A stretch of 49,103 nt of DNA from assembly GCF_049059935.1 (NCBI RefSeq), contig NZ_JBMGQR010000027.1, positions 1-49,103 on the forward strand, given 5' to 3'. The translations under genes were made by a program, and so were the position numbers. The notes beneath the pieces were generated by a model. The model ran no database searches. It was not told the DNA's origin and saw nothing but the letters and a program-made list of their open reading frames with translations. Numbering within the stretch: the stretch's first letter is position 1; the number at the start of each line of letters is the position of its first letter. The stretch comes from JAURVT01 sp049059935 (GTDB lineage: Bacteria; Actinomycetota; Actinomycetes; Propionibacteriales; Nocardioidaceae). Positions 23,616 to 32,006 of the stretch are shown here, piece by piece.

Positions 23616-24836
23616 TCAGGCGGGGCGGTTCTCGGCGACGTAGCTCTCGACCGAGGCGGGCGACAGGACGTGGTCGAGCACCATCGCCGCCGCCCCCAGT
23701 GCGCCGGCACCGCGCCCGGTGCGGGCCGGGACGATGCGCAGGTTGGTCGTCGCGATCGGCAGCGAGCGCTGGTACACCACCTCGCGCACGCCCGCGAGCA
23801 GGTGCTCGCCGGCCTCGGCGAGCTCGCCGCCGACGACGATGACCGACGGGTTCAGCAGGCTCACGCAGGTGGCGAGCACCGCCCCGAGGTCGCGTCCGGC
23901 CTGGCGCACCGCGTGCACCGCCGACATCTCGCCCGCCTGCACGGCGGCCACCACGGCCGTCGAGTCGTCGACGTCGAGACCCTGCTCGCGCAGCCGGGCG
24001 GCGACCGCCGGGCCGGCCGCGACGGCCTCCAGGCAGCCGACGTTGCCGCAGCGGCAGGGCACGTCGTCGGCGAGCCCGGGGACCTGGACGTGCCCGAGGT
24101 CGCCGGCGGTGCCCTGGGCGCCGCGGTCGAGCTGCCGGTTGGCGATCAGGCCGGCGCCGATGCCGGTGGCGACCTTGACGAACAGCAGGTGGTCGACGCG
24201 CGACCAGTGGCTGGTGTGCTCGCCGAGCGCCATCAGGTTCACGTCGTTGTCCACCAGGACCGGGGCGTCGAAGGTGCGACGGAGCGTCGCGGGCACGTCG
24301 TGGTCGTGCCAGCCGGGCATGATCGGCGGGTTCGACGGCCGACCGGTCTCGTGCGCGACCGGCCCGGGCAGGCCGATGCCGACGCCCGCGACGTCGGCCA
24401 CGGTGCGGTCGGCGCGCCGCACCAGGGAGGTGCCGAGCTCGGCGATCGTGGCGAGCACCGCGTCGGGGCCGGCGTCGATGCTCAGCGGCTCGGTGTGATC
24501 GAGCAGCACCTCGCCCGAGAGGTCGGTGACGGCCAGCGAGACGTGAGACGCGCCCGCGTCGACGGCCACGACGACGCGTGACGACGCGTTGATCGCGAAG
24601 CGGGCCGGCGGACGTCCGCCGGTGGACACCGCCTCGCCGATCGGGGCGACGAGGCCGGACCGGATCAGCGCGTCGACGCGTGCGGCGACGGTGGAGCGGG
24701 CGAGCGAGGTGAGGTCGGCCAGCTCGGCGCGGGTGCGGGCGTGCCCGTCGCGCAACAGCTGGAACAGGACGCCGGCACCGGGGGCCGCGGGTCCGGACGG
24801 GCCGGGGCCCGTCGACAGGTCGGTGGTCACGGCCAC
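23616..24836 (-). CDS. ROK-family transcriptional repressor (NagC/XylR type)
   Basis: 406 residues: an N-terminal winged helix (about 20-75: VLFQLLRDGHARTRAELADLTSLARSTVAARVDALI) and a ROK sugar-kinase-like domain (VVVAVDAGASHVSLAVTDLSG, GVGIGLPGPV, VLVDNDVNLMALGEH). The zinc motif CRCGNVGCLEAVA is intact. The start is ambiguous between GTG 24836 and GTG 24830; 24836 has GGGAGG nine bases upstream. It is divergent from the sugar ABC operon, which it most likely represses until an inducer sugar binds. An operator candidate lies at 24908-24937. Confidence 0.87.
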   Translation of the reverse strand: MAVTTDLSTGPGPSGPAAPGAGVLFQLLRDGHARTRAELADLTSLARSTVAARVDALIRSGLVAPIGEAVSTGGRPPARFAINASSRVVVAVDAGASHVSLAVTDLSGEVLLDHTEPLSIDAGPDAVLATIAELGTSLVRRADRTVADVAGVGIGLPGPVAHETGRPSNPPIMPGWHDHDVPATLRRTFDAPVLVDNDVNLMALGEHTSHWSRVDHLLFVKVATGIGAGLIANRQLDRGAQGTAGDLGHVQVPGLADDVPCRCGNVGCLEAVAAGPAVAARLREQGLDVDDSTAVVAAVQAGEMSAVHAVRQAGRDLGAVLATCVSLLNPSVIVVGGELAEAGEHLLAGVREVVYQRSLPIATTNLRIVPARTGRGAGALGAAAMVLDHVLSPASVESYVAENRPA

Positions 24837-24907
24837 ACTCAACACCCTCCCGGCGCCCGGTGGGAACGGACGGTCCGGGCGTGGACCCTGCTCTGACGAT
24901 CGACATG

Positions 24908-24937
24908 CGACTTTTGCTTGACGTCCGTCATAAGTCG
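24908..24937. promoter_or_regulatory. Palindromic operator candidate for the ROK repressor
   Basis: The inner repeat TGACG-TC-CGTCA (24919-24930) is a perfect inverted repeat. An outer pair CGACTT (24908-24913) and AAGTCG (24932-24937) flanks it asymmetrically. The inner palindrome overlaps the -35 hexamer of the ABC-transporter promoter, so binding would block RNA polymerase. Assignment to the adjacent ROK protein is by position. Confidence 0.55.
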
Positions 24938-24947
24938 TGACTAGCCT
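24918..24947 (+). promoter_or_regulatory. Promoter TTGACG-N18-TAGCCT of the sugar operon
   Basis: The -35 TTGACG (24918-24923) and -10 TAGCCT (24942-24947) are separated by 18 bases. The ATG of the ATPase gene begins seven bases after the -10, so the transcript should start at the start codon and be leaderless. No ribosome binding site is present before that ATG. Confidence 0.6.
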
Positions 24948-24954
24948 CACATCC

Positions 24955-26484
24955 ATGTCGCCGCAACCGCAAGTCCCGCCGCTCCTGCAGATGCGCGGCA
25001 TCGTCAAGGAGTTCGCCGGGGTGCGGGCGCTCGACGGGGTCGACCTCGTCGTCCGCGCGGGCGAGGTGCACTGCCTGCTCGGGCAGAACGGCGCGGGCAA
25101 GTCGACGCTCATCAAGGTGCTCGCCGGGGTGCACCGCGTCGAGGCCGGCGAGGTGCTGATCGACGGGGAGGTCGCCTCCTTCTCCAGCCCCCAGGACGCG
25201 CTCGACGCCGGCATCGCCACGATCTACCAGGAGCTCGACCTCGTCGACGGGCTCACCGTCGCCGAGAACATCTACCTCGGCCACGAGCGGTCGCGCCTCG
25301 GCTTCTCCCAGCGCAGCACCGCCAACCGCGACACCCGTGCACTGATGGAGCGTCTCGGCCACCCCGAGATCTCCGCGACCCGCGAGGTCGGCTCGCTGTC
25401 GGCCGCCGGCAAGCAGATCGTCTCGATGGCGCGGGCGCTGTCGCAGCAGGCGCGGGTGATCGTCATGGACGAGCCGTCGGCGGTGCTCGACGGGGAGGAG
25501 GTCGACGGCCTGTTCCGCGTCGTCGAGGACCTCCGCCGTGCCGGCACCGCGATCGTCTACATCTCGCACCGGCTCGAGGAGATCCGCCGCATCGGCGACC
25601 GCATCACGGTGCTCAAGGACGGCAGCACCGTCGGCACCGACCTCGCCGTCGTCGACACCCCCACCCCCGCCCTCATCGCGCTGATGACCGGCCGGTCCAT
25701 CGAGTACGTCTTCCCCGAGCGCACGGCCGAGCCGGTGGCCTCGACGGTCGAGCCGCTGCTGTCGGTGCGCGACCTCGGTCGCCGCGGCGAGTTCAGCGGC
25801 GTCTCGTTCGACGTGCGGCCCGGCGAGATCGTCGGGCTCGCGGGCCTGGTCGGCGCCGGCCGCAGCGAGATCGTCGAGACCGTCTACGGCGCGCGCCGCG
25901 CCGACACCGGCAGCGTGACCGTCGAGGGACGGCGGCTGCGACGCGGCTCGGTGCCCGCGGCGGTGGCGGCCGGGATGGGGCTGTGCCCCGAGGAGCGCAA
26001 GTACCAGGGCCTGGTCCTCGACGACTCCGTGGCGCGCAACATCACGCTCGCGAGCTTCACCCGCTGGGCCACCGGCGGGTTCACCTCCGACGCCGGCGAG
26101 CGCAGGGCCGCCGCCGAGGTCGCCGGCACCGTCGACATCCGCCCGAACGACCCCGACCGCGCCATCCGCACCCTCTCGGGCGGCAACCAACAGAAGGCCG
26201 TCCTCGCACGGTGGCTGCTGCGCGACTGCAAGGTCCTGCTGCTCGACGAGCCCACCCGCGGCGTCGACATCGGCGCCCGTCGCGAGATCTACACCGTCGT
26301 CCGCGACCTGGCCGACCGCGGCGTCGCGGTGGTCGTGGTCTCGAGCGAGATCGAGGAGGTCCTGGGCCTGGCCGACCGGGTCCTCGTCGTGGCCGCCGGC
26401 CGCGTCGTCGACGAAGGCCCCACCGACTCGATGAGCGAGCAGCACGTGCTCGACCTCGTCATGACCGAAGGGAGCGTCGCGTGA
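24955..26484 (+). CDS. Sugar ABC transporter ATP-binding protein (RbsA/MglA type, two NBDs)
   Basis: 509 residues with two ATPase domains. NBD1: Walker A GQNGAGKST, signature region LSAAGKQ, Walker B VIVMDEPSAVL, switch His in YISHRLEE. NBD2: degenerate Walker A GLVGAGRSE, signature LSGGNQQK, Walker B VLLLDEPTRGVD. The degenerate second P-loop and PEERK motif are normal in the carbohydrate CUT2 family. It energises uptake of a monosaccharide or polyol. ATG 24955 was preferred to GTG 24937 because the promoter places transcription start at 24955. It overlaps the permease start by 4 bases. Confidence 0.9.
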   Translation: MSPQPQVPPLLQMRGIVKEFAGVRALDGVDLVVRAGEVHCLLGQNGAGKSTLIKVLAGVHRVEAGEVLIDGEVASFSSPQDALDAGIATIYQELDLVDGLTVAENIYLGHERSRLGFSQRSTANRDTRALMERLGHPEISATREVGSLSAAGKQIVSMARALSQQARVIVMDEPSAVLDGEEVDGLFRVVEDLRRAGTAIVYISHRLEEIRRIGDRITVLKDGSTVGTDLAVVDTPTPALIALMTGRSIEYVFPERTAEPVASTVEPLLSVRDLGRRGEFSGVSFDVRPGEIVGLAGLVGAGRSEIVETVYGARRADTGSVTVEGRRLRRGSVPAAVAAGMGLCPEERKYQGLVLDDSVARNITLASFTRWATGGFTSDAGERRAAAEVAGTVDIRPNDPDRAIRTLSGGNQQKAVLARWLLRDCKVLLLDEPTRGVDIGARREIYTVVRDLADRGVAVVVVSSEIEEVLGLADRVLVVAAGRVVDEGPTDSMSEQHVLDLVMTEGSVA

Positions 26485-27545
26485 GCGACACCACCGCAGC
26501 GGGCACGCCCACCAGCGACCTGCCCGCCCAGAACGTCGACACCGCGCCACCGCCCCAGGGGCCGCCGTCGACGCCCTCGTCGCGACGCGGCCTGCCGGCG
26601 GGGTTCACCCGGATCTCCGGGCTGGTCCTCGCGCTGGTCGTGCTGGCCGTCGTCGGGGTCGTCACCTCCGGCGACCTGTTCTGGTCGACCGACAACATGC
26701 TGACGATCCTGCGGCTCGCCTCGGTGATCGGCGTGGTCTCGATCGGCATGACCTTCGTCATCACCGGCGGCGGCATCGACCTGTCGGTCGGCGCGGTCGT
26801 GGCCCTCTCCTCGGTGTGGGCGACCACCACCGGCACCCAGGCCATGGCCGAGAACACGCACTGGATCGTGCTCGTCACCACCGCGCTCCTGGTGGGCGCC
26901 GCGTGCGGGCTCGTCAACGGGGCGCTGGTCTCCTACGGACGGGTCGTGCCGTTCATCGCGACGCTCGCGATGCTGGCCGGCGCCCGGGGCCTGGCCGAGA
27001 TCCTGGCCGACCGGCAGACGCAGATCGTCACCAACCAGGGCTTCTTGTCCTTCTTCGGCGCCGAGCCGCTCGGCATCCCCGTCATCGTGCTGATCTTCGC
27101 GCTCGTGTCGGTCCTCGGCTGGGTGCTGCTCAACCGCACCACCTTCGGGCGGCGCACGTTCGCCGTCGGCGGCAACCCCGAGGCCGCGCGCCTGGCGGGC
27201 ATCGACGTCAAGCGCCACACGCTCTACCTCTACGTGCTGCTCGGCGCCACGGCCGGCCTGGCCGCGGTGATGCTCATGTCGCGCACCAGCGTGGGGTCGT
27301 CCACGCACGGCACCCTCTACGAGCTGGACGCGATCGCGGCCGTCGTCATCGGCGGCACGCTGCTGGCCGGCGGGCGCGGCACCGTCGTCGGCACCGTGCT
27401 CGGCGTCCTCATCTTCACCACGCTGACCAACGTCTTCACGCTCAACAACCTGTCGATCTCGGCGCAGTCGGTGGCCAAGGGCCTGATCATCGTCGCCGCC
27501 GTCCTCCTGCAGCAGCACTTCGCCACCCGCAGCCGATCCAGCTAG
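26481..27545 (+). CDS. Sugar ABC transporter permease (RbsC type)
   Basis: 354 residues with a hydrophilic Pro/Thr-rich N-terminus of about 40 residues, then 8-10 membrane segments. Family motifs: SIGMTFVITGGGIDLSVGAVVALSSV, CGLVNGALVSYGRVVPFIATLAMLAGARGLA, NRTTFGRRTFAVGGNPEAARLAGIDV (EAA-like loop that contacts the ATPase) and AIAAVVIGGTLLAGGRGTVVGTVLG. The GTG start overlaps the ATPase stop (GTGA), implying coupling. It forms the membrane channel of the CUT2 transporter, probably as a homodimer. Confidence 0.9.
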   Translation: MSDTTAAGTPTSDLPAQNVDTAPPPQGPPSTPSSRRGLPAGFTRISGLVLALVVLAVVGVVTSGDLFWSTDNMLTILRLASVIGVVSIGMTFVITGGGIDLSVGAVVALSSVWATTTGTQAMAENTHWIVLVTTALLVGAACGLVNGALVSYGRVVPFIATLAMLAGARGLAEILADRQTQIVTNQGFLSFFGAEPLGIPVIVLIFALVSVLGWVLLNRTTFGRRTFAVGGNPEAARLAGIDVKRHTLYLYVLLGATAGLAAVMLMSRTSVGSSTHGTLYELDAIAAVVIGGTLLAGGRGTVVGTVLGVLIFTTLTNVFTLNNLSISAQSVAKGLIIVAAVLLQQHFATRSRSS

Positions 27546-27613
27546 CCGTCCGCACCTCCGAGCATCGGCCCCCGGGCCACGTCGTCCCGCCACACCACAC
27601 CAAGGAGCACGCC

Positions 27614-28663
27614 ATGTCCCGACCCCTGTCCACGACCCGCCGCCTGGCCGGCTGGGGCGCAGCACTGTGCGCCGCGGCCCTCACCATGACGGCCTGCACC
27701 AACTCCTCGAGCGACGACGCCTCGTCCGGCGGCGGCAACTCGGCCGTCAGCGACAACGACGAGTCCGGCGACAAGGTGACCATCGGCTTCTCCGCCCCCG
27801 CCGCCGACCACGGCTGGATGGGCGCCATCAGCAAGGCGGCGCGCGACGAGGCCGAGAAGTACGACGACGTCGAGCTCAAGGTGGCCGAGGGCACCAACGA
27901 CGTGAGCCTGCAGATCAGCCAGGTCGAGCAGTTCATCAACGAGGACGTCGACGCGATCGTGCTGCTGCCGTTCGACGGCGCCGCGCTCACCCCCGTCGCG
28001 CTCAAGGCGATGGAGGCCGGCATCCAGGTGATCAACGTCGACCGCGAGTTCAGCTCGCCGTTCGCCGCCCGCACCACGGTGCTCGGCGACAACTACGGCA
28101 TGGGCGTCTCGGCCGGCACCTACGTGTGCGAGCAGGCCAAGGGCGACACCGACGCCGTCGTCGGAGAGATCGCCGGCATCGACTCGCTGCCCCTGACCAA
28201 GGAGCGCTCGCAGGGCTTCGAGGACGCGCTCGGCGACTGCGGCCTCGACGTCGACAACCGTGTGGCAGCCGACTTCACCGTCGAGGGCGGCGAGCGCTCG
28301 GCGTCCAACCTGCTGCAGGCCGCGCCGAAGCTGGACTACCTGTGGAACCACGACGACGACCAGGGCGTCGGCGTGCTGGCCGCGATCGAGAACGCGGGCC
28401 GCGACGAGTTCGTCATGGTCGGCGGCGCCGGCTCCAAGAACGTCATGGACCTGATCAAGAGCGGTGACTCGGTGGTCAAGGCCACGGTCGTCTACCCGTC
28501 CACGCAGGCCGCCGACGGCGTCCGCCTGGCCCGCCTGGTGTCGCAGGAGAAGGCGCTGGCCGACCTCGTCGAGGTCGAGGTGCCGCGTCAGATCACGCTG
28601 TCGGCGCCGACCGTCACGTCGGACAACGTCGACCAGTACCTGCCCACCGCGTTCCAGTCCTGA
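27614..28663 (+). CDS. Sugar-binding lipoprotein of the ABC transporter
   Basis: 349 residues. A lipoprotein signal with lipobox LTMTAC (Cys28) is followed by a Ser/Gly/Asp-rich linker and a type I periplasmic-binding fold (Peripla_BP_4): IGFSAPAADHGWMGAISKAARDEAEKY, VEQFINEDVDAIVLLPFDGAALTPVALKAMEAGIQVINVDRE, WNHDDDQGVGVLAAIENAGRDEF. The pattern is like ribose, xylose, inositol or similar binding proteins; the ligand is not predictable here. It follows the permease by 68 bases, with AAGGAG before the ATG. Confidence 0.9.
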   Translation: MSRPLSTTRRLAGWGAALCAAALTMTACTNSSSDDASSGGGNSAVSDNDESGDKVTIGFSAPAADHGWMGAISKAARDEAEKYDDVELKVAEGTNDVSLQISQVEQFINEDVDAIVLLPFDGAALTPVALKAMEAGIQVINVDREFSSPFAARTTVLGDNYGMGVSAGTYVCEQAKGDTDAVVGEIAGIDSLPLTKERSQGFEDALGDCGLDVDNRVAADFTVEGGERSASNLLQAAPKLDYLWNHDDDQGVGVLAAIENAGRDEFVMVGGAGSKNVMDLIKSGDSVVKATVVYPSTQAADGVRLARLVSQEKALADLVEVEVPRQITLSAPTVTSDNVDQYLPTAFQS

Positions 28664-28697
28664 CGCGTCCCGCCCCGACTCCCGAAGGAGGACCACC

Positions 28698-29885
28698 ATG
28701 AGCAGCCCCACCACCGACCTCGGGGTCGGACAGGTCGGCTACGCCTTCATGGGCGCCGCGCACTCCCAGGCCTGGCGCACCGCCCCGGCGTTCTTCGACC
28801 TCCCGCTCACGCCGCGACGGCGGGTGCTGGTGGGGCGCGACCACGACCGCACGGCCGAGGTCGCCCGCCGGTTCGAGTGGGACTCGGTCGCCACCGACTG
28901 GCACGAGCTGCTGGGTCGCGACGACGTGCAGCTGGTCGACATCTGCACGCCCAGCGACACCCACGCCGAGATCGCCATCGCGGCGCTCGAGGCGGGCAAG
29001 CACGTCCTGTGCGAGAAGCCGCTGGCCAACTCGGTCGAGGAGGCCGAGCAGATGGCCAAGGCCGCGTCGACGGCGTCGGCGGCGCACGGTGCCCGGGCGA
29101 TGGTGGGCTTCACCTACCGCCGGGTGCCCGCGCTGTCGCTCGCCCGTCGGCTCGTGCAGGAGGGGCGTCTCGGACGGCTCTACCACGTGCGGGCGCAGTA
29201 CCTGCAGGACTGGCTGGCCGACCCCGACGCCCCGCTCTCGTGGCGACTCGACCGCACGCGGGCGGGCTCGGGGGCGCTCGGCGACATCGGCGCGCACATC
29301 GTCGACATGGCCCAGTTCGTCACCGGGCGAAGCATCACCAGCGTCTCCGGGGCGCTGGAGACGTTCGTGGACTCGCGCCCGGTGGCCGGGGTGGCCAGCA
29401 CCCTGGGCGGCACCGGTCGTCCGGACGCCGAGCGCGGGCCGGTCACCGTCGACGACTCCGCGGTGTTCACCGCGCGGATGGGCGGCGGGCTGGTGGGCGC
29501 CTTCGAGGCCACCCGGTTCGCGACGGGACGCAAGAACTCGCTGCGGCTGGAGGTCAACGGCGAGCTCGGCTCGATCGCGTTCGACCTCGAGGACATGAAC
29601 GTCCTGCACCTGCACGACGCGACGGCCGACGACGCGGTCGGCGGCTTCCGCCGCATCGTCGTCACCGAGGCCGACCACCCCTACATCGCCGGCTGGTGGC
29701 CGCCCGGCCACGGGCTCGGCTACGAGCACGCCTTCACCCACCAGGTCGTCGACCTCGTCGGCGACATCGCCGCCGGACGCGACCCGTCCCCGTCCTTCGC
29801 CGACGGCCTGCAGGTGCAGCGCGTCCTCCAGGCCGTCGAGCAGAGCTCGGACGAGCGGTGCTGGCAGGACGTCCGGTCGCACTGA
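28698..29885 (+). CDS. Gfo/Idh/MocA-family NAD(P)-dependent sugar dehydrogenase
   Basis: 395 residues. N-terminal Rossmann domain (VGYAFMGAAHSQAW, the GxxxxGxxH variant; VDICTPSDTHAEIAIAALEAGKHVLCEKPLA with the conserved EKP Lys), then the substrate domain with YLQDWLADPDAPLSWRLD, GSGALGDIGAHIVDMAQF (catalytic Asp/His) and SFADGLQVQRVL. The YLQDW...PLSWR and SGALGDI pattern resembles levoglucosan dehydrogenase and other enzymes that oxidise C3 of sugars. The assignment to 3-keto-sugar formation is inference. AAGGAGG precedes the ATG. Fourth gene of the sugar operon. Confidence 0.87.
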   Translation: MSSPTTDLGVGQVGYAFMGAAHSQAWRTAPAFFDLPLTPRRRVLVGRDHDRTAEVARRFEWDSVATDWHELLGRDDVQLVDICTPSDTHAEIAIAALEAGKHVLCEKPLANSVEEAEQMAKAASTASAAHGARAMVGFTYRRVPALSLARRLVQEGRLGRLYHVRAQYLQDWLADPDAPLSWRLDRTRAGSGALGDIGAHIVDMAQFVTGRSITSVSGALETFVDSRPVAGVASTLGGTGRPDAERGPVTVDDSAVFTARMGGGLVGAFEATRFATGRKNSLRLEVNGELGSIAFDLEDMNVLHLHDATADDAVGGFRRIVVTEADHPYIAGWWPPGHGLGYEHAFTHQVVDLVGDIAAGRDPSPSFADGLQVQRVLQAVEQSSDERCWQDVRSH

Positions 29886-29931
29886 TCCGCTCCCCAGCAC
29901 CATCCGCCCCACTCCCGAGGAGACCGCAGCC

Positions 29932-30939
29932 GTGACCACCCACCCGATCACCCTGTTCACCGGCCAGTGGGCCGACCTGCCGTTCGAGGAGGTGTGCCGC
30001 CTCGCGGCGGGCTGGGGCTACGACGGCCTGGAGATCGCCTGCTGGGGCGACCACCTCGACCCCTGGGCCGCCGCCGAGGACGGCGACTACGTCAAGGCCA
30101 AGCTCGAGGTGCTCGAGCGGCACGGCCTCGAGGTCCACGCCATCTCCAACCACCTCAAGGGGCAGGCGGTCTGCGACGACCCCATCGATGCCCGCCACCG
30201 CGCGATCCTGCCCGACCGGATCTGGGGCGACGGCGAGGCCGAGGGCGTGCGTCAGCGGGCCGCCGAGGAGATGAAGATGACCGCCCGCGCCGCCCGCGCG
30301 CTGGGCGTCGACACCGTCGTCGGGTTCACCGGCTCGTCGATCTGGAAGTACGTGGCGATGTTCCCGCCCGTCACCCAGGACCTCGTCGACGCCGGCTACC
30401 AGGACTTCGCCGACCGCTGGAACCCGATCCTCGACGTGTTCGACGCCGAGGGCGTCCGGTTCGCGCACGAGGTGCACCCGAGCGAGATCGCCTACGACTA
30501 CTGGACGACGGTCGCCGCGCTCGAGGCCGTCGGGCACCGCCCGGCGTTCGCCCTGAACTGGGACCCCTCGCACTTCGTCTGGCAGGACCTCGACCCGCTG
30601 GGCTTCCTGTGGGACTTCCGCGACCGGATCGCGCACGTGGACTGCAAGGACGCGCGCAAGCAGGTGGGCAACGGCCGCAACGGCCGGATGGGCTCGCACC
30701 TGGCCTGGGCCGACCCTCGTCGCGGCTGGGACTTCGTCTCCACCGGACGCGGAGACGTGCCCTGGGAGCAGTGCTTCCGGATGCTCCACACGATCGGCTA
30801 CGACGGCCCGATCTCCATCGAGTGGGAGGACGCCGGCATGGACCGCCTCGTCGGCGCCCCCGAGGCGCTCGCGTTCGTGCGCGCCAACCTCTTCGACCCG
30901 CCCGCGTCGGCCTTCGACGCGGCGTTCAGCACCACCTGA
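29932..30939 (+). CDS. Sugar phosphate isomerase/epimerase-family TIM-barrel protein (cytosolic)
   Basis: 335 residues, AP-endonuclease-2-like TIM barrel. Likely metal ligands are visible in FAHEVHPSEIAYDY (Glu), ALNWDPSHFVWQ (Asp/His), HVDCKDARK (His/Asp) and ISIEWEDAGMD (Glu). The GTG start has GAGGAG 7 bases upstream. In 3-keto-sugar operons, proteins of this family eliminate, hydrate or isomerise the oxidised sugar; that is the expected role following the Gfo/Idh/MocA dehydrogenase. There is no signal peptide, so it acts in the cytosol. Confidence 0.85.
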   Translation: MTTHPITLFTGQWADLPFEEVCRLAAGWGYDGLEIACWGDHLDPWAAAEDGDYVKAKLEVLERHGLEVHAISNHLKGQAVCDDPIDARHRAILPDRIWGDGEAEGVRQRAAEEMKMTARAARALGVDTVVGFTGSSIWKYVAMFPPVTQDLVDAGYQDFADRWNPILDVFDAEGVRFAHEVHPSEIAYDYWTTVAALEAVGHRPAFALNWDPSHFVWQDLDPLGFLWDFRDRIAHVDCKDARKQVGNGRNGRMGSHLAWADPRRGWDFVSTGRGDVPWEQCFRMLHTIGYDGPISIEWEDAGMDRLVGAPEALAFVRANLFDPPASAFDAAFSTT

Positions 30940-30994
30940 TCCGCCACGACCACCGCTCGGGACCCACGCACCACCCACGAGAGGAACCACCAGC

Positions 30995-31963
30995 ATGTGC
31001 TTCGGATTCGACGCGGACGCCGCCGTCAGCGAGACCTTCGAGAGGCAGGGCCACGCCCCGCGCGCGCCGATCGGCAGGCGCACGCTGCTCGGTGCCGTCG
31101 CCGGCACCACCGCCCTGGGCACGATGGCCGCCACCGGGCTGTCGGGCGCCGCCGTCGCGGCACCGGCGTCGTCGCGCCCCGGACGCAGGCGCGTCCCGCA
31201 GGGGAGGACCAGCATCCAGCTGTACACGCTGCGCGCCGACCTCGCGACGGACTACCGCCGGTCGCTGCGCTACGTCGCCGCCGCCGGGTACCGACGGGTC
31301 GAGCAGGCCGGGTACTACGGCCTCACCGCCCGGCAGCTGCGCCGGTTCCACGACGGCCTCGGCATCCGCACGTCGTCGAGCCACGACGGCCTGTCGGCCA
31401 CGCGCGACGCCCTCGAGGTGAAGCTGGAGAACGCCGGCGTCCTCGGGCAGCGCTACCTCAACGTGCCGTACCTGAAGTCGGACTCGCCCGACCAGTGGCG
31501 TGCCTGGGCGTGGCAGATGAACTCCGAGGCGTACGCGGCGAAGAAGGCCGGCCTGCGCTACGGCTACCACAACCACGCGCACGAGTTCCTCGAGCTGGCC
31601 AACGGCGAGCGTCCCTGGGACATCCTCGCCACCGAGCTCGACCCGGACCTGGTGCACCTGGAGGCCGACCTCTACTGGGTCGTCACCGGTGGCATCCAGA
31701 GCGGCGACGGGGCCACGGACCCGGTGCGGTTCGCGATCGACACCCTGCGGGCCTCGCGGCTGAAGGTGCGCCAGTTCCACGTCAAGGACCGTGACCCCGC
31801 CACCGGCGACATGGCCGACCTCGGCACCGGCATGATCGACTTCCGCCGGATCTTCTCGGCCGTCGAGGTCGAGGAGTACGTGGTGGAGAACGACACCCCG
31901 GACGTCACGCCCCAGCAGACCGCCGAGGTCGGGTACGACTACCTGCGCCGCCTGCGGTACTGA
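30995..31963 (+). CDS. Tat-exported sugar phosphate isomerase/epimerase-like TIM-barrel protein
   Basis: 322 residues. An unusual 26-residue N-region (MCFGFDADAAVSE...) precedes a twin-arginine motif IGRRTLLGAVAG and a hydrophobic stretch ending SGAAVAAPA at about residue 56, a good Tat signal. The mature part is an AP-endonuclease-2-like barrel: SIQLYTLRADL, GYRRVEQAGYYG, YGYHNHAHEF, LVHLEADLYWV, QFHVKDRD, YVVENDTPD, with plausible His/Glu/Asp metal ligands. It is the last gene of the sugar operon. Export of such an enzyme while its partners are cytosolic is odd; it may process the substrate before uptake. GAGAGGAA before the ATG. Confidence 0.82.
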   Translation: MCFGFDADAAVSETFERQGHAPRAPIGRRTLLGAVAGTTALGTMAATGLSGAAVAAPASSRPGRRRVPQGRTSIQLYTLRADLATDYRRSLRYVAAAGYRRVEQAGYYGLTARQLRRFHDGLGIRTSSSHDGLSATRDALEVKLENAGVLGQRYLNVPYLKSDSPDQWRAWAWQMNSEAYAAKKAGLRYGYHNHAHEFLELANGERPWDILATELDPDLVHLEADLYWVVTGGIQSGDGATDPVRFAIDTLRASRLKVRQFHVKDRDPATGDMADLGTGMIDFRRIFSAVEVEEYVVENDTPDVTPQQTAEVGYDYLRRLRY

Positions 31964-31966
31964 CGA

Positions 31967-31983
31967 CCGCCGGACGCCGGCGG
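31967..31983 (+). terminator. Short hairpin ending the sugar operon
   Basis: CCGCCGG (31967-31973) and CCGGCGG (31977-31983) form a seven-base GC stem with a three-base loop, three bases after the stop of the last operon gene and upstream of the next promoter. There is no T-tract. Confidence 0.5.
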
Positions 31984-31994
31984 ACTCGGCGCAC

Positions 31995-32000
31995 TAGAGT
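31995..32000 (+). promoter_or_regulatory. -10 box (TAGAGT) for the leaderless DUF4184 gene
   Basis: TAGAGT is followed after six bases by the GTG at 32007. No ribosome binding site intervenes, consistent with a leaderless transcript initiating at the start codon. Confidence 0.45.
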
Positions 32001-32006
32001 CCGCCG

